A DNA stretch of 64,000 nucleotides, from contig JALUAG010000066.1 in assembly GCA_027045875.1 (NCBI GenBank), forward strand, positions 1 to 64,000, written 5' to 3'. The position numbers and the translations under genes were made by a program. The notes below the pieces were generated by a model. It saw nothing but the letters and a program-made list of their open reading frames with translations. It searched no databases and was not told the DNA's origin. The DNA is from Alphaproteobacteria bacterium (GTDB taxonomy: Bacteria > Pseudomonadota > Alphaproteobacteria > Geminicoccales > Geminicoccaceae). Numbering within the stretch: position 1 is the stretch's first letter; each line of letters begins with the position of its first letter. Below are positions 8,368 to 18,032 of this stretch, piece after piece.

Positions 8368-10650
8368 CTAGAAGCGCGTACCGAAGCTGAGACGGAAGGT
8401 TTCCGTATCGTCTTCATCGTCCTTGACAAGCGCTTGCGCGAAATCGATCGCCAGCGGGCCGAGAGGCGACAGCCAGGAGAGACCGACCCCGGCGCTGACC
8501 CGGATGTTGCCGCTGTCCTCGAGCTGGGAGCCGGAGACATCGATGTCGGTCAGGCTGCCGGCATCGACGAAGGCGCGCCCGAACATGCGCAGCTCCTTGG
8601 GCAGCCCCAGCGGGAAACGGATCTCGGCCGTCCCCACGTAGTAGAGATTGCCGCCGAGGGCATCGTCGGTGTCGGTGTCGCGCGGCCCGATGCCCGCCGC
8701 CGCGAAGCCGCGGAAGCTGGAACCGCCCAGGAAGAAGCGGTCGGACAGATGCACGTCCTCGCCCGCGAAGCCGAAGACGTAACCCGCCGCGCCGCCGAGG
8801 TTGAGCACGACGTCGGGTGCCAGGCTGTAGTAGAAGTCGGCCTTGAGCTCGTGGCGGACGTACTTGCTGTCGCCCAGAAGCCCGGCGATGTCCTGATCGA
8901 GGCGGAGCACGTAGCCCTCGGAAGGCAGGAAGCGGGTGTCGCGCCGGTCGTAGGTGAAGGTCTGGCCGATCGCCGAAGTGAGCCGCTCGCCCTCTTCCTG
9001 CTTGATGAAATCCGAGGCGTCGTTGTCGACGTCGCGGATGTCGCTGTTCTTGAGCGTGTAACGGACGGAATGGCGGAGGTACTCGGTGAGCTCGTAGCTC
9101 GCCCGCAGCCGGCCGCGGGTCACCGTCTCGTCGAAGGAGCTCTCGGTCTGGAAGTCGCTCTGGGTGTGGGCGATATCGATCCCGGCCGCCAGGTCCCGGT
9201 CGAGGAAATAGGGCTCGGTGAAGCTGAACTCGATGCGCTGGCGCCGCTCCGCGACGGTGAAGCTCAAGAGCAGCGCCTGCCCGCGGCCGAGAAGGTTCTC
9301 CTCGGACAGCCGGACGTCGGCCAAGGGGCCGTCGGCGGTCGAGTAGCCGGCGCCGAAGGACAGGGATCCGGTGGATTTCTCGGCCACTTCCACCTCGACG
9401 ATGATGCGGTCCGGCGCGCTTCCCTGGCGGGTCCGCACATCCACCTTCTCGAAGAAATCGAGATTGCGCACGCGCTGGATGGAACGCCGCAGCAGCACGG
9501 TGTTGAAGGGATCGCCTTCGGCCAGCCGGAACTCGCGGCGGATCACCGAATCGAGAGTGCGCACGTTGCCCCTGATGTCGATCCGCTCGACGTAGACCCG
9601 CGGACCCTCGTCGATCCGGTAGGTGACGTCGACGGTGAGATTGTCGCGGTCGATGTCCTGGACCGGCTCGATGCGGGCGAAGGCGTAGCCCAGCTTGCCC
9701 ACCTCGTCGGTCAGCGCCTGGACGGTGGCCTCGATGGCGTCGGCGTCGTAGAGGGTGCCTTCCCGCGTGGTGACGAAGGAGCGCAGCTGCTCGGGCTCCA
9801 GATCGCGCAGCCGACTGTCGATGGCGATCTCGCCGAACCTGTACCGCGGTCCCTCCTCCAGGGTGAAGGTGATGTAGAAGCAGCGCCCGTCGGGGCTGAG
9901 CTCGGCCACCGCCGACAGCACCTTGAATTCGGCATAGCCGCGGGCCTGGTAGAAGCGCCGTAGCAGCTCCTTGTCGAAGTCCACGCGGTCCGGATCGTAG
10001 GTGTCTTCGTTGGTGAAGATGCGGTACCAGGCGCTCTCGACGGTGCGGATGGTGCCGCGCAGGGTGCTGTCGGCGAACTGCGTGTTGCCGATGAAGGTGA
10101 TGCCGCAAACCTTGGTCAGCGGCCCCTCCTCGATCTCGAACACGAGATCGACGCGGTTCTGGTCGAGCTCGATGATCTTGGGCTCGACGGTGACGGCGTA
10201 GCGGCCGTTGCGACGGTAGAGCTCGAGGATCCGCTCGACCGCACTCTGCACCGCGGCCCGCGAGAAGACGGTGCGCGGCCGGAGGCGCACCTCCGCCTCC
10301 AGTTCCTCGTCGCCGATGCGCCTGTTGCCCTCGAAGGCCACGCGGTTGATGATCGGGTTCTCGACCACCCGCACGACCAGCACATCGCCCTGCCGCTCGA
10401 GGCTCACATCGTCGAACAGGCCGGTGGCGAACAGACTGCGCAGGGAGTCGTCGAGCAGAGCGGGATCGAAGGGATCGCCGCGTCGGACCCGAAGGTAGCT
10501 TTCGACCGTCTCGGTCTCCACCCGCTGGTTGCCTTCGACCCGAATGTCCCGGATCACCCCGTCCGCGGGCTGGGCCGTCGCCGGCGTGATCCACAAGAGC
10601 ACCAGCAAAAGGAAAGACAACCACCCCGCGCAGCGTCCCGTCCCAGGCAT
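8368..10650 (-). CDS. bamA: Outer membrane protein assembly factor BamA
   Basis: Essential outer-membrane insertase. 760 aa: a signal peptide (FLLLVLLWITPATA, cleavage near residue 26), five POTRA domains from IRDIRVEGNQRVETETVESYL to about residue 350 (each with a G-x-x-[RV] turn such as VAFEGNRRIGDEEL, ITFIGNTQFADSTL and IDIRGNVRTLDSVI), then a 16-strand barrel. The L6 region has the conserved FFLGGSSFRGFAAAGIGPRD (VRGF-like motif as FRGF), and the chain ends in Phe (LSFGTRF), as outer-membrane barrels do. The ATG at 10650 is preceded by GGGAGG. It sits between rseP and skp in the standard order. Confidence 0.97.
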   Translation of the reverse strand: MPGTGRCAGWLSFLLLVLLWITPATAQPADGVIRDIRVEGNQRVETETVESYLRVRRGDPFDPALLDDSLRSLFATGLFDDVSLERQGDVLVVRVVENPIINRVAFEGNRRIGDEELEAEVRLRPRTVFSRAAVQSAVERILELYRRNGRYAVTVEPKIIELDQNRVDLVFEIEEGPLTKVCGITFIGNTQFADSTLRGTIRTVESAWYRIFTNEDTYDPDRVDFDKELLRRFYQARGYAEFKVLSAVAELSPDGRCFYITFTLEEGPRYRFGEIAIDSRLRDLEPEQLRSFVTTREGTLYDADAIEATVQALTDEVGKLGYAFARIEPVQDIDRDNLTVDVTYRIDEGPRVYVERIDIRGNVRTLDSVIRREFRLAEGDPFNTVLLRRSIQRVRNLDFFEKVDVRTRQGSAPDRIIVEVEVAEKSTGSLSFGAGYSTADGPLADVRLSEENLLGRGQALLLSFTVAERRQRIEFSFTEPYFLDRDLAAGIDIAHTQSDFQTESSFDETVTRGRLRASYELTEYLRHSVRYTLKNSDIRDVDNDASDFIKQEEGERLTSAIGQTFTYDRRDTRFLPSEGYVLRLDQDIAGLLGDSKYVRHELKADFYYSLAPDVVLNLGGAAGYVFGFAGEDVHLSDRFFLGGSSFRGFAAAGIGPRDTDTDDALGGNLYYVGTAEIRFPLGLPKELRMFGRAFVDAGSLTDIDVSGSQLEDSGNIRVSAGVGLSWLSPLGPLAIDFAQALVKDDEDDTETFRLSFGTRF

Positions 10651-10689
10651 CGCCCCTCCCTCATCCGACCAAGACGCGGCCCGACACCC

Positions 10690-11811
10690 CTAGGACGACA
10701 CCAGTCGCGTGAAGAAGTCGAAGATCCTCAGGTTGACGAGATCGTTCCAGGTGGCGAACAGCATCAGGCTCAACACCATCGCCAGACCGAGGCGGAATGC
10801 GATCTCCTGGCTGCGTTCCGTCAGGGGGCGGCCGCGAACCGCCTCGATCGTGTAGAGCAGCAGATGGCCGCCGTCCAGCATGGGGATGGGGAACAGGTTG
10901 ATGAGACCGAGGTTGATGGACAGGATCGCCGTGAACCAGAGCGCCGGCAGCAACCCCTGGTTGGCGATCTCGCCCGACATCTGGGCGATCCTGAGCGGCC
11001 CGCCCAGCTCCTGGGTGCCGCGGGAGCCGATCACCATCTCCCACAGGGCGTGTAACGTCCCGCCGATGATCCGGAGCGTCTCGCCGGTGGCCTCCACCGG
11101 CGCCAGCAGCGGGTTCGAGCGTCGGAACTCGATGCCACGGCGACTCACGCCGATCATGCCCACCCGCTGTTCGCCGAACCGGTCCTCGAGCACGCGGAGC
11201 TCGGGGGTGATGGTGATCTCGAGCCGCTGCCCATCGCGGGCGATCGTGAACGCGAGCGGCTCGCCGGGCCGGTCGCGTACGAGCAGCTGGAGCTCCTCGA
11301 AGCTCTCCACCGGCTCGCCATCGACGGCGAGGATGCGATCGCCGGGCCGCAGACCCGCCGCCTCGGCCGGGCTGCCGGGCACCACCTCCCCTACCACCGG
11401 CGGCGTGAACGGGCGGCCGACGAGGCTGAACAGCAGCGCCAGCACGATGATGGCGAACAGGAAATTGGCCATCGGGCCGGCGACCACGATGGCCATCCGC
11501 TGCCAGACGGTCTTCGAGGGAAAGGCGTCCGGATCGAGGGCGGTGACGGCATCGGGACGCGAGCTCGTGGCATCCTCGTCCCCCTTCATCCGCACGTAGC
11601 CGCCGAGCGGGACGATGCTGAACTTCCAGCGGGTGCCGGTGCTGTCGTCCCAGCCGAACAGTTCGGGACCGAAACCGATCGAGAACACCTCGACCCGCAC
11701 ACGGTTGCGCCGCGCCACCCAGTAGTGGCCGAACTCGTGCACGAACACCACGACCGAGAGGATCAGGATGAAGGGGACGATGTAGCTGGTGATCAGGCCG
11801 AGGATGCTCAT
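10690..11811 (-). CDS. rseP: RIP metalloprotease RseP
   Basis: Inner-membrane site-2 zinc protease that cleaves transmembrane substrates such as anti-sigma factors and remnant signal peptides. 373 aa. HEFGH at residues 25-29 (HExxH zinc motif) lies in the first membrane helix, GGYVRMKGDED follows the membrane loop, a single PDZ domain spans about 125-205 (GSPAEAAGLRPGDRILAVDG), and the second zinc ligand lies in NLFPIPMLDGGH, ending at residue 316. E. coli RseP has two PDZ domains; the shorter form seen here is usual in alphaproteobacteria. Its ATG overlaps the dxr stop by 4 bp (ATGA, 11808-11811). Confidence 0.96.
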   Translation of the reverse strand: MSILGLITSYIVPFILILSVVVFVHEFGHYWVARRNRVRVEVFSIGFGPELFGWDDSTGTRWKFSIVPLGGYVRMKGDEDATSSRPDAVTALDPDAFPSKTVWQRMAIVVAGPMANFLFAIIVLALLFSLVGRPFTPPVVGEVVPGSPAEAAGLRPGDRILAVDGEPVESFEELQLLVRDRPGEPLAFTIARDGQRLEITITPELRVLEDRFGEQRVGMIGVSRRGIEFRRSNPLLAPVEATGETLRIIGGTLHALWEMVIGSRGTQELGGPLRIAQMSGEIANQGLLPALWFTAILSINLGLINLFPIPMLDGGHLLLYTIEAVRGRPLTERSQEIAFRLGLAMVLSLMLFATWNDLVNLRIFDFFTRLVSS

Positions 11812-13016
11812 GCGCCGGTTCCGTAGAGCTTGCGGGGGTTGCGGGCCTCACACGCCCGGGCGGTTCGCAGACGCGCCTCGCGATCGACCGCCAGGATCTC
11901 CTCCATACTGTCCGCGGGCATCTCCACCAGCGGAGTGCCCAGCATATCGGCGACGATCCGCGCGATGTCCAGAAAGCCGATGCGGTTTTCGAGGAACGCC
12001 TGCACCGCCACCTCGTTGGCGGCGTTGAGCACCGCCGGTGCGGCGCCGCCCGCCCGCAGCGCCTCGCGGGCGGTGGCGAGGGCCGGAAAGCGGTCGGGGT
12101 CCGGGGGCAGGAACTCGAGCCGGCCGAGGGCCAGCAGATCGAGCCGCCCCACCCCGCAGCGCATGCGCTCCGGCCAGGCCAGGGTGGAGGCGATCGGCAC
12201 CCGCATGTCGGCGGGACCGAGCTGGGCGAGCATCGAGCCATCGCGGTAGAGCACGAGCCCGTGCACCGCCGACTGGGGATGGACCATCACCTCGATCGCC
12301 GGTTCCGGGAGACCGAACAGATGGTGGGCCTCGATCACCTCGAAGCCCTTGTTCATCATGGTGGCGCTGTCGACGCTGATCTTGGCGCCCATGCGCCAGT
12401 TGGGATGAGCCGTCGCCCGTGCCGGGGTGACGGCGGCCATCTCCTCGATGCTGGCGTGCAGGAAGGGGCCGCCGGAGGCGGTCAGGACGATCTTCTCGAC
12501 ATCGGCGGGATCGCCGCCGAGCAGCGCCTGGAAGACGGCGTTGTGCTCCGAATCGACCGGCAGCAGGGTGGCGCCGTGACGGCGGACCTCGGCCATGAAC
12601 AGGGGGCCCGCGGAGACCAGGCACTCCTTGTTGGCCAGCCCCACGATGGCGCCGCGGCGCACCGCGGCCAGGGTCGGCGCGAGACCGGCGGCACCGACGA
12701 TGGCGGCCATCACGAACTCGGCCGGGCGTTCGGCCGCCTCCACGAGGGCCTCCTTTCCGGCCCCGGTCTCGATGCCGCTGCCGGCGAGCGCCTCCCGGAG
12801 CTCGCGGTAGCGGGAGGGATCGGCGATGACCGCGAGGCGCGCCCGGTGCCGGCGGGCGAGCCGGGCGAGTTCGGCCGTGTTGGTGCGGGCGGTCAGGGCC
12901 TCGATCTCGAAACGCCCGGGATGCTCGGCGATCACCGCCAGGGTGGAACGACCGATGGAGCCGGTGGCCCCGAGCACGGTGACTCGGCGTGGCCGGCGCC
13001 CGCGCGCCCCGCTCAC
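11808..13016 (-). CDS. dxr: 1-deoxy-D-xylulose-5-phosphate reductoisomerase
   Basis: Converts DXP to MEP with NADPH, the committing step of non-mevalonate isoprenoid synthesis, and so feeds UppS encoded two genes upstream. 402 aa. The Rossmann motif VTVLGATGSIGRSTL starts near residue 13, ANKECLVSAGPL and the metal-binding DSEHNAVFQAL lie mid-protein, LTASGGPF and HPNWRMGAKISVDSATMMNKGFEVIEA follow, and the C-terminal helical domain is complete. The frame is open further upstream, but GTG 13016 gives the family length and overlaps the cdsA stop as GTGA (13013-13016), so I take it as the start. Confidence 0.95.
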   Translation of the reverse strand: MSGARGRRPRRVTVLGATGSIGRSTLAVIAEHPGRFEIEALTARTNTAELARLARRHRARLAVIADPSRYRELREALAGSGIETGAGKEALVEAAERPAEFVMAAIVGAAGLAPTLAAVRRGAIVGLANKECLVSAGPLFMAEVRRHGATLLPVDSEHNAVFQALLGGDPADVEKIVLTASGGPFLHASIEEMAAVTPARATAHPNWRMGAKISVDSATMMNKGFEVIEAHHLFGLPEPAIEVMVHPQSAVHGLVLYRDGSMLAQLGPADMRVPIASTLAWPERMRCGVGRLDLLALGRLEFLPPDPDRFPALATAREALRAGGAAPAVLNAANEVAVQAFLENRIGFLDIARIVADMLGTPLVEMPADSMEEILAVDREARLRTARACEARNPRKLYGTGA

Positions 13017-13861
13017 GTGCCGCCTCCGGAAAGGCGTGCGAGGGCGACCAGCGCGGCGAAGCAGGGGGCGGCGAAGAGCACCCCGTCGAAGCGGTCGAGC
13101 ACGCCCCCGTGGCCGGGCAGCAGGGTCCCGCTGTCCTTCACGCCGGAACGCCGCTTGAGCCAGGACTCCACGAGATCCCCACCTTGCGCCACCACCGCCA
13201 GCAGCATGGCCACCGGCACCGCCACCAGCGCTCCGGTCACCCCGTCGCCGTGCAGCCACACCGCGATCCCGCCGACGGCTCCCGCCAGCACCACGCCACC
13301 CGCCAGCCCGGACCATGTCTTGCCGGGGCTGATATGGGGCGCGAGCCGCGGTCCGCCCAGCGTGCGGCCGACGAAATAGGCGCCGGTATCGGTGGCCACG
13401 ATGACGAGGAACAGCCACAGCACCAGGAGCGCGCCTTCCGGATGCTCGCGGCGCAGCCACAAAAGCGACGCCAGGGGGACCAGCAGATAGAGGGTGCCGG
13501 CCAGCCAGGCGAGCGGCCGGCGGCCGGCGGCGCCCCCGAGGGCCGCCACCGCCACGGCCAGGGCGAGAACGGCCGTTCCTCCCGTGCGCCAGCCGAAGAT
13601 GTGCAGCGCCGGCAGACCCAGCAGGGCGGCAGCGAGGATGCCGGAGCTGAGCAGCAGCCGCAGACGGCGGTCGGTCTCGAGAAGGCGGGCGAGCTCGCGC
13701 GCCATGGCCGCCGCCATGGCGATCAGAAAGATGGTGTAGACCGGCCCCCCGGCGAGGATCGCCGCCACCACCAGGACCGCCAGCACCGAACCCGTGAGCA
13801 GACGTCGGCGCAGGGCACGGTCGAAGGTGTCAGCCAGCGGACGCCCCATAGCGCCGTTCAC
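13013..13861 (-). CDS. cdsA: Phosphatidate cytidylyltransferase CdsA
   Basis: Makes CDP-diacylglycerol from CTP and phosphatidic acid for phospholipid synthesis; integral membrane enzyme with about eight hydrophobic segments. 282 aa. The family signature is intact near the C-terminus as SWLKRRSGVKDSGTLLPGHGG followed by VLDRFD, and TDTGAYFVGRTLGG with the KTWSG block precedes it. The start is uncertain: GTG 13861 (overlapping uppS by 32 bp) or ATG 13849, four codons later; neither has a strong ribosome-binding site. It is translated between uppS and dxr. Confidence 0.95.
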   Translation of the reverse strand: MNGAMGRPLADTFDRALRRRLLTGSVLAVLVVAAILAGGPVYTIFLIAMAAAMARELARLLETDRRLRLLLSSGILAAALLGLPALHIFGWRTGGTAVLALAVAVAALGGAAGRRPLAWLAGTLYLLVPLASLLWLRREHPEGALLVLWLFLVIVATDTGAYFVGRTLGGPRLAPHISPGKTWSGLAGGVVLAGAVGGIAVWLHGDGVTGALVAVPVAMLLAVVAQGGDLVESWLKRRSGVKDSGTLLPGHGGVLDRFDGVLFAAPCFAALVALARLSGGGT

Positions 13862-14570
13862 GCCGTCCGAACTCGGCGATGGCCTCGAACAGGTGGCATT
13901 CCTCGAATTCCGGCCAGGTCACGGGCACGAACACGAGCTCGGTGTAGGCGAGCTGCCAGAGGAGGAAATTGCTGATGCGCTGTTCGCCGCTGGTGCGAAT
14001 GAGCAGATCGGGATCCGGAATGTCGGCGGTGAACAGGGCGGCGGCGACGTCGCGCTCCTCGATCGTTTCGGGGCACAGCTCGCCGCGGGCGGCCCTGGCC
14101 GCCAGCCGGCGCACGGCGAGGAGGATCTCCCGGCGGCCGCCGTAGTTGAGGGCGACCACCAGATCCATGCGGCGGTTGCCGGCGGTGCGCCGCTCGGCAT
14201 GCGCGATGAGCTCGACGATGTCCTCGGCGAGGCCGGTCCGCTCGCCGATGACCCGCACCCGGATGCCGTTGCGGTCGAGACTGTCGATCTCCCGCCGGAG
14301 ATAGTAGCGCAGCAGGTTCATGAGTTCCCCCACCTCCTGGCGGGGGCGGCGCCAGTTCTCCGAGGAGAAGGCGTAGAGGGTGAGATAGCGGACACCGAGC
14401 CGGGCGCAGGCCTCGACCGTCCGCCGTACCGTCTCGGCACCGCGACGGTGGCCGTAGATGGCCGGCTTGCCGTGGGCCCGCGCCCAGCGGCGGTTGCCGT
14501 CCATGATGATGGCGATGTGGACCGGCAGCCCGGACTCGAAGCCGGCGGCGGGAGCTGGGCGCACGTTCAA
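13830..14570 (-). CDS. uppS: Isoprenyl transferase (undecaprenyl diphosphate synthase)
   Basis: Cis-prenyltransferase that extends FPP with IPP to the C55 lipid carrier for peptidoglycan and other polymers. 246 aa. The catalytic HIAIIMDGNRRWAR has Asp at residue 24, followed by LYAFSSENWRRP, the basic NYGGRREI block, and the C-terminal DLLIRTSGEQRISNFLLWQLAYTELVF. The best start is TTG 14570: no ATG is available, and a GAGGAG lies nine bases upstream, overlapping the frr stop. GTG 14564 is a weaker alternative. It is 13 bp downstream of frr. Confidence 0.95.
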   Translation of the reverse strand: MNVRPAPAAGFESGLPVHIAIIMDGNRRWARAHGKPAIYGHRRGAETVRRTVEACARLGVRYLTLYAFSSENWRRPRQEVGELMNLLRYYLRREIDSLDRNGIRVRVIGERTGLAEDIVELIAHAERRTAGNRRMDLVVALNYGGRREILLAVRRLAARAARGELCPETIEERDVAAALFTADIPDPDLLIRTSGEQRISNFLLWQLAYTELVFVPVTWPEFEECHLFEAIAEFGRRERRYGASAG

Positions 14571-14583
14571 TACGATGCGCTCC

Positions 14584-15147
14584 TCATACCGTCATGATGT
14601 CCTTTTCCTTCTGCTCGAGCAGGCCGTTGATGGCGGCGATGTGCCGGTCCGTGAGCTTCTGGATCTCGTCGGCGAGATGGCGATGCTCGTCCTGGGAGAT
14701 CCGCCCCTCGCGCTCGAGACGCTTGAGCTGGTCCATGCCGTCGCGGCGCACGTTGCGCACCGCGATCCGCGCCTGCTCGGCATAGCGGTGCGCCACCTTC
14801 ACGAGCTCGGTGCGCCGCTCCTCGCTGAGCTCGGGCAGCGGGATGCGGATGAGATTGCCCTCAGTCTGCGGGTTGAGACCGAGATCGGCGCTGCGGATCG
14901 CCTTCTCCACCGCCTTGACGAGCCCCTTGTCCCAGACCTGGACGGTGAGCATCCGCGGATCCGGCACCCCCACCGTCCCCACCTGGGAAAGCGGCATCTC
15001 GGTCCCGTAGGCCTCGACGGTGATGGGATCGAGGAGTCGCGCCGAGGCGCGTCCGGCACGCAGCCCGGCGAACTCGCGCCGCAGCACTTCGACCGCACCG
15101 TCCATCCGCTTGTTGATGTCCTTGAGGTCGATTTCGCCCTGGCTCAT
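14584..15147 (-). CDS. frr: Ribosome recycling factor
   Basis: Splits post-termination ribosomes together with EF-G. 187 aa, the normal length. Recognisable blocks are the N-terminal helix [39 protein letters not shown], the hinge and beta domain ([19 protein letters not shown]), and the C-terminal helices [21 protein letters not shown] with the final KEKD. The ATG overlaps the pyrH stop by 4 bp (15144-15147), continuing the rpsB-tsf-pyrH-frr order found across proteobacteria. Confidence 0.97.
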   Translation of the reverse strand: MSQGEIDLKDINKRMDGAVEVLRREFAGLRAGRASARLLDPITVEAYGTEMPLSQVGTVGVPDPRMLTVQVWDKGLVKAVEKAIRSADLGLNPQTEGNLIRIPLPELSEERRTELVKVAHRYAEQARIAVRNVRRDGMDQLKRLEREGRISQDEHRHLADEIQKLTDRHIAAINGLLEQKEKDIMTV

Positions 15148-15884
15148 GCCTCCGCCTCCTCGATGACCGTGTGCGGCGCCTCGCCCCGCAGCACCCTCGG
15201 AAAGCTGCCGGGTTCCCGGACCGAGAAGACGATGATCGGGATCCGGCTCTCCCGCGCGAGGGCGATGGCCGAAGCGTCCATCACCCGGAGATCCTTGGAC
15301 AACACCTCGAGATAGGTCAACCGGTCGTAGCGCACGGCCTGCGGATCGCGCATCGGATCGCTCGAATAGACCCCGTCCACCTGGGTGCCCTTGAACAGCC
15401 CGTCGCAGTTCATCTCCGCCGCCCGCAGCGCCGCCGCCGTGTCGGTGGTGAAGAAGGGGTTGCCGGTGCCGGCGGCGAAGATCACCACCCGGCCCTTCTC
15501 GAGATGACGCAGGGCGCGGCGGCGGATGTAGGGCTCGCAGACCGCCGACATGGGAATGGCCGACATCACCCGGGTGTGGGTGCCGGTCTTCTCGATCACG
15601 CTCTGGATGGCGAGCGCGTTGATGACCGTGCCCAGCATGCCCATGTAGTCGGCGCTGGTGCGCTCGACCCCGGCGGCGGCGAGGGTGCTGCCGCGCACGA
15701 TGTTGCCGCCGCCGATGACGATGCACAGCTCGATGCCCATCTCGCGGGCCGCCCGCACATCCTCGGCGAGATGGCGCAGCACCTCGCTGTCGTGACCGAA
15801 ATCGCGGTCACCCATCAGCGCCTCGCCCGACATCTTGAGAAGAACGCGACGGTACCTCGGAGGCGCTGCCGGGCGATCCTGCAT
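15144..15884 (-). CDS. pyrH: UMP kinase
   Basis: Phosphorylates UMP to UDP; hexameric and subject to allosteric control in bacteria. 246 aa. Motifs: [13 protein letters not shown] at the N-terminus, [12 protein letters not shown] near residue 55, [36 protein letters not shown] and [17 protein letters not shown] 15884 was chosen because it has a GGAA-type ribosome-binding site and gives the family length; the frame extends upstream without homology. It lies 68 bp downstream of tsf. Confidence 0.96.
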   Translation of the reverse strand: MQDRPAAPPRYRRVLLKMSGEALMGDRDFGHDSEVLRHLAEDVRAAREMGIELCIVIGGGNIVRGSTLAAAGVERTSADYMGMLGTVINALAIQSVIEKTGTHTRVMSAIPMSAVCEPYIRRRALRHLEKGRVVIFAAGTGNPFFTTDTAAALRAAEMNCDGLFKGTQVDGVYSSDPMRDPQAVRYDRLTYLEVLSKDLRVMDASAIALARESRIPIIVFSVREPGSFPRVLRGEAPHTVIEEAEA

Positions 15885-15952
15885 GCCGTTCCGTTCTCCG
15901 CTGTGTCGGGCGCGGCCCCGCGCCGCGCCCTGCCCGCCGGCGGTGGCCCGCC

Positions 15953-16879
15953 TCAGCCGCCCCCGAGCTGGGCCACCTCGGCGGCGAAGTCCTCCTCGCG
16001 CTTCTCCACCCCCTCGCCGAGGACCATGCGCACGAAGGCCACCACCTCGACCGGCTCGCCGGTCTCCCCGGCGAACTCCTCGAGCACCTTCTGCACCCGC
16101 TTGTCGGGGTCCATGACGAAGGGCTGCTCGAGCAGCACCACCTCCTGATAGAACTTGCGCAGACGGCCCTCGACCATCTTCTCGATGATGTTCTCGGGCT
16201 TGCCGGAGGCGCGGGCCTGCTCCGCCAGGATCGCCCGCTCGCGTTCCACCACCGCCGGATCGAGCCCGGCCACCGCCACCGCCTGCGGGCCGCTCGCCGC
16301 GACGTGCATGGCGAGCTGCTTGCCGAGCTCGGCGAGCCTCGCCGGATCGGCCTTGGAGCGCAGGCCCACGAGCACCCCGATCTTGCCGAGTCCGGGCGCC
16401 ACCTGGGCGTGGACGTAGCCCGCCACCAGCCCCTCGTCGACCTCGAGATGGGCGGTCCGGCGCAGGTTGAGGTTCTCGCCGATCACCGCCACCGCCTGGG
16501 TGATCTCCTCGGCCACGGTGCGGCCGCTGTCCGGCAGGGTGAGGGACTTCAGGGCCTCCACATCGCCCCGGGCCGCCGGCGCCACCTCGAGGATGCGCCG
16601 CACCAGGTCCTGGAACACCTCGTTGCGGGCGACGAAATCGGTCTCCGAATTGACCTCCACCATCACCCCGACGCGGCCCTCGGCCTTGAGGCCGATGAGA
16701 CCTTCCGAGGTGGCCCGGCCGGCCTTCTTGGCGGCCGCCGCGAGGCCCTTCTTGCGCAGCCAGTCGGAGGCCGCCTCGAGGTCGCCGCCGCTTTCGGCGA
16801 GGGCGCGCTTGCAATCCATCATGCCGGCTCCGGTCCGCTCCCGGAGCTGCTTCACCAATGCTGCACTGATCTGGGTCAT
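15953..16879 (-). CDS. tsf: Elongation factor Ts
   Basis: Guanine-nucleotide exchange factor for EF-Tu. 308 aa. The N-terminal UBA-like domain ([21 protein letters not shown]) and the core [14 protein letters not shown] motif, which contacts the EF-Tu nucleotide site, are intact. The following [10 protein letters not shown] and [22 protein letters not shown] are standard. It starts at ATG 16879, 33 bp after rpsB. Confidence 0.98.
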   Translation of the reverse strand: MTQISAALVKQLRERTGAGMMDCKRALAESGGDLEAASDWLRKKGLAAAAKKAGRATSEGLIGLKAEGRVGVMVEVNSETDFVARNEVFQDLVRRILEVAPAARGDVEALKSLTLPDSGRTVAEEITQAVAVIGENLNLRRTAHLEVDEGLVAGYVHAQVAPGLGKIGVLVGLRSKADPARLAELGKQLAMHVAASGPQAVAVAGLDPAVVERERAILAEQARASGKPENIIEKMVEGRLRKFYQEVVLLEQPFVMDPDKRVQKVLEEFAGETGEPVEVVAFVRMVLGEGVEKREEDFAAEVAQLGGG

Positions 16880-16912
16880 GGTTTCCGTATCTCTCTCGCG
16901 ATGGGGGCGGCT

Positions 16913-17863
16913 TCAGGACGCCTGCTGCGGCTCCGTCTCGCCCTCGCCCTCGGCGGCCGCGGCCGCCTTCCCGGTGTCCTCGTCCGCCTGCGCTTCGGCC
17001 CCGGCTTCGCCGCCGCGCTCTGCGGCCGCGGCGTCGGCGGTCTCTTCCACGGCTTCGGAGGCCGCCGCCACGCTCTCCGCAGGCGCCTCCGCCGTCTCTT
17101 CGGCCGCCACCTCGGGCAGTTCCTCGACCACCTCCTCCATCTCGCCGACATCGACGCCGGTGGCCGCCATCTCCGCCTGGATGCCGTCGAGCACCGCCTG
17201 CACCATCAGATCGCAGTAGAGGTTGATGGCGCGGCTGGCGTCGTCGTTGCCGGGCACCGGATAGCGGATGCCGCGCGGATCGCTGTTGGTATCGCAGATC
17301 GCCACCACCGGCAGACCGAGCTTCCTCGCCTCGGCGACGGCGATGGCCTCCTTGTTGGTGTCGATCACGAACAGGATGTCCGGCAGCCCGGCCATGTCCT
17401 TGATGCCGCCCAGCGCCCGTTCGAGCTTGTTGCGCTCCCGCTCGAGATGGAGCAGCTCCTTCTTGGTCAGGCCGGCGGTGGCCTGGGCGTCGGAGAGCTT
17501 GGCCTCGAGATCGCGCAGCCGGCGGATGGACTTCGAGATGGTCCGCCAGTTGGTCAGCGTGCCGCCCAGCCAGCGGTGGTTGACGTAGTACTGGCCGCAG
17601 CGCCGGGCGCTGCGGGCGATGGGCTCCTGGGCCTGGCGCTTGGTGCCCACGAACAGGACGCGGCCGCCGCCGGCCACCACTTCGCGCACCGCGTGCAGGG
17701 CGCGGTAGAGCATCGGCACCGTCTGGGTGAGGTCGATGATGTGGACGCCGTTGCGCACGCCGTAGATGTACGGCGCCATGGCCGGGTTCCAGCGTCGCGT
17801 CTGATGCCCGAAATGGACGCCGGCTTCGAGGAGCTGGCGCAGCGTGAAGGTGGGGAACGCCAT
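16913..17863 (-). CDS. rpsB: 30S ribosomal protein S2 with long Ala/Glu-rich C-terminal tail
   Basis: Small-subunit protein S2. 316 aa against about 240 in E. coli. The S2 core ([80 protein letters not shown]) ends near residue 230. The remaining ~80 residues are low-complexity and acidic, almost only Ala, Glu and Gly with no aromatic residue. Extended acidic S2 tails occur in other alphaproteobacteria. The ATG at 17863 follows AAGGA. It heads a long operon; the promoter and a leader hairpin lie upstream. Confidence 0.98.
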   Translation of the reverse strand: MAFPTFTLRQLLEAGVHFGHQTRRWNPAMAPYIYGVRNGVHIIDLTQTVPMLYRALHAVREVVAGGGRVLFVGTKRQAQEPIARSARRCGQYYVNHRWLGGTLTNWRTISKSIRRLRDLEAKLSDAQATAGLTKKELLHLERERNKLERALGGIKDMAGLPDILFVIDTNKEAIAVAEARKLGLPVVAICDTNSDPRGIRYPVPGNDDASRAINLYCDLMVQAVLDGIQAEMAATGVDVGEMEEVVEELPEVAAEETAEAPAESVAAASEAVEETADAAAAERGGEAGAEAQADEDTGKAAAAAEGEGETEPQQAS

Positions 17864-17901
17864 CGGTCTTTTCCTTTTCCGGTTGTTCCGCCGCAGGCGA
17901 G

Positions 17902-17922
17902 GTCCGATCGCGGCGATCGGAC
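17902..17922 (-). promoter_or_regulatory. Hairpin in the rpsB 5' leader
   Basis: A perfect 8-bp inverted repeat, GTCCGATC / GATCGGAC, with a 5-base loop lies about 40-60 nt upstream of the rpsB ATG and within the predicted transcript. S2 autoregulates its mRNA in other bacteria, so a leader structure is expected. That this hairpin is the control element is inference. Confidence 0.45.
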
Positions 17923-17974
17923 ACCGGAGTGGGTCGGCACGATGGTGCCGGAGCCTGCGTGAGGTGTCGCCGCC

Positions 17975-18003
17975 TACTTAATGGTCGCTGCCTGCGATGA
18001 CAA
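17975..18003 (-). promoter_or_regulatory. Predicted sigma-70 promoter of the rpsB operon
   Basis: Reading the minus strand, TTGTCA (-35, 17998-18003) is followed after 17 bases by TAAGTA (-10, 17975-17980). This gives a leader of roughly 100 nt before the rpsB ATG. It is the most promoter-like stretch in the otherwise GC-rich 169-bp gap between the CCA-adding enzyme gene and rpsB. Confidence 0.5.
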
Positions 18004-18032
18004 GCCCGCGCACCGGCCGGCCGCACGGCGGA

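Noticed and set aside
8218-9963. 581-codon plus-strand open frame
   Set aside because: Antisense to bamA and skp; no domain visible, while bamA has intact POTRA and barrel motifs.
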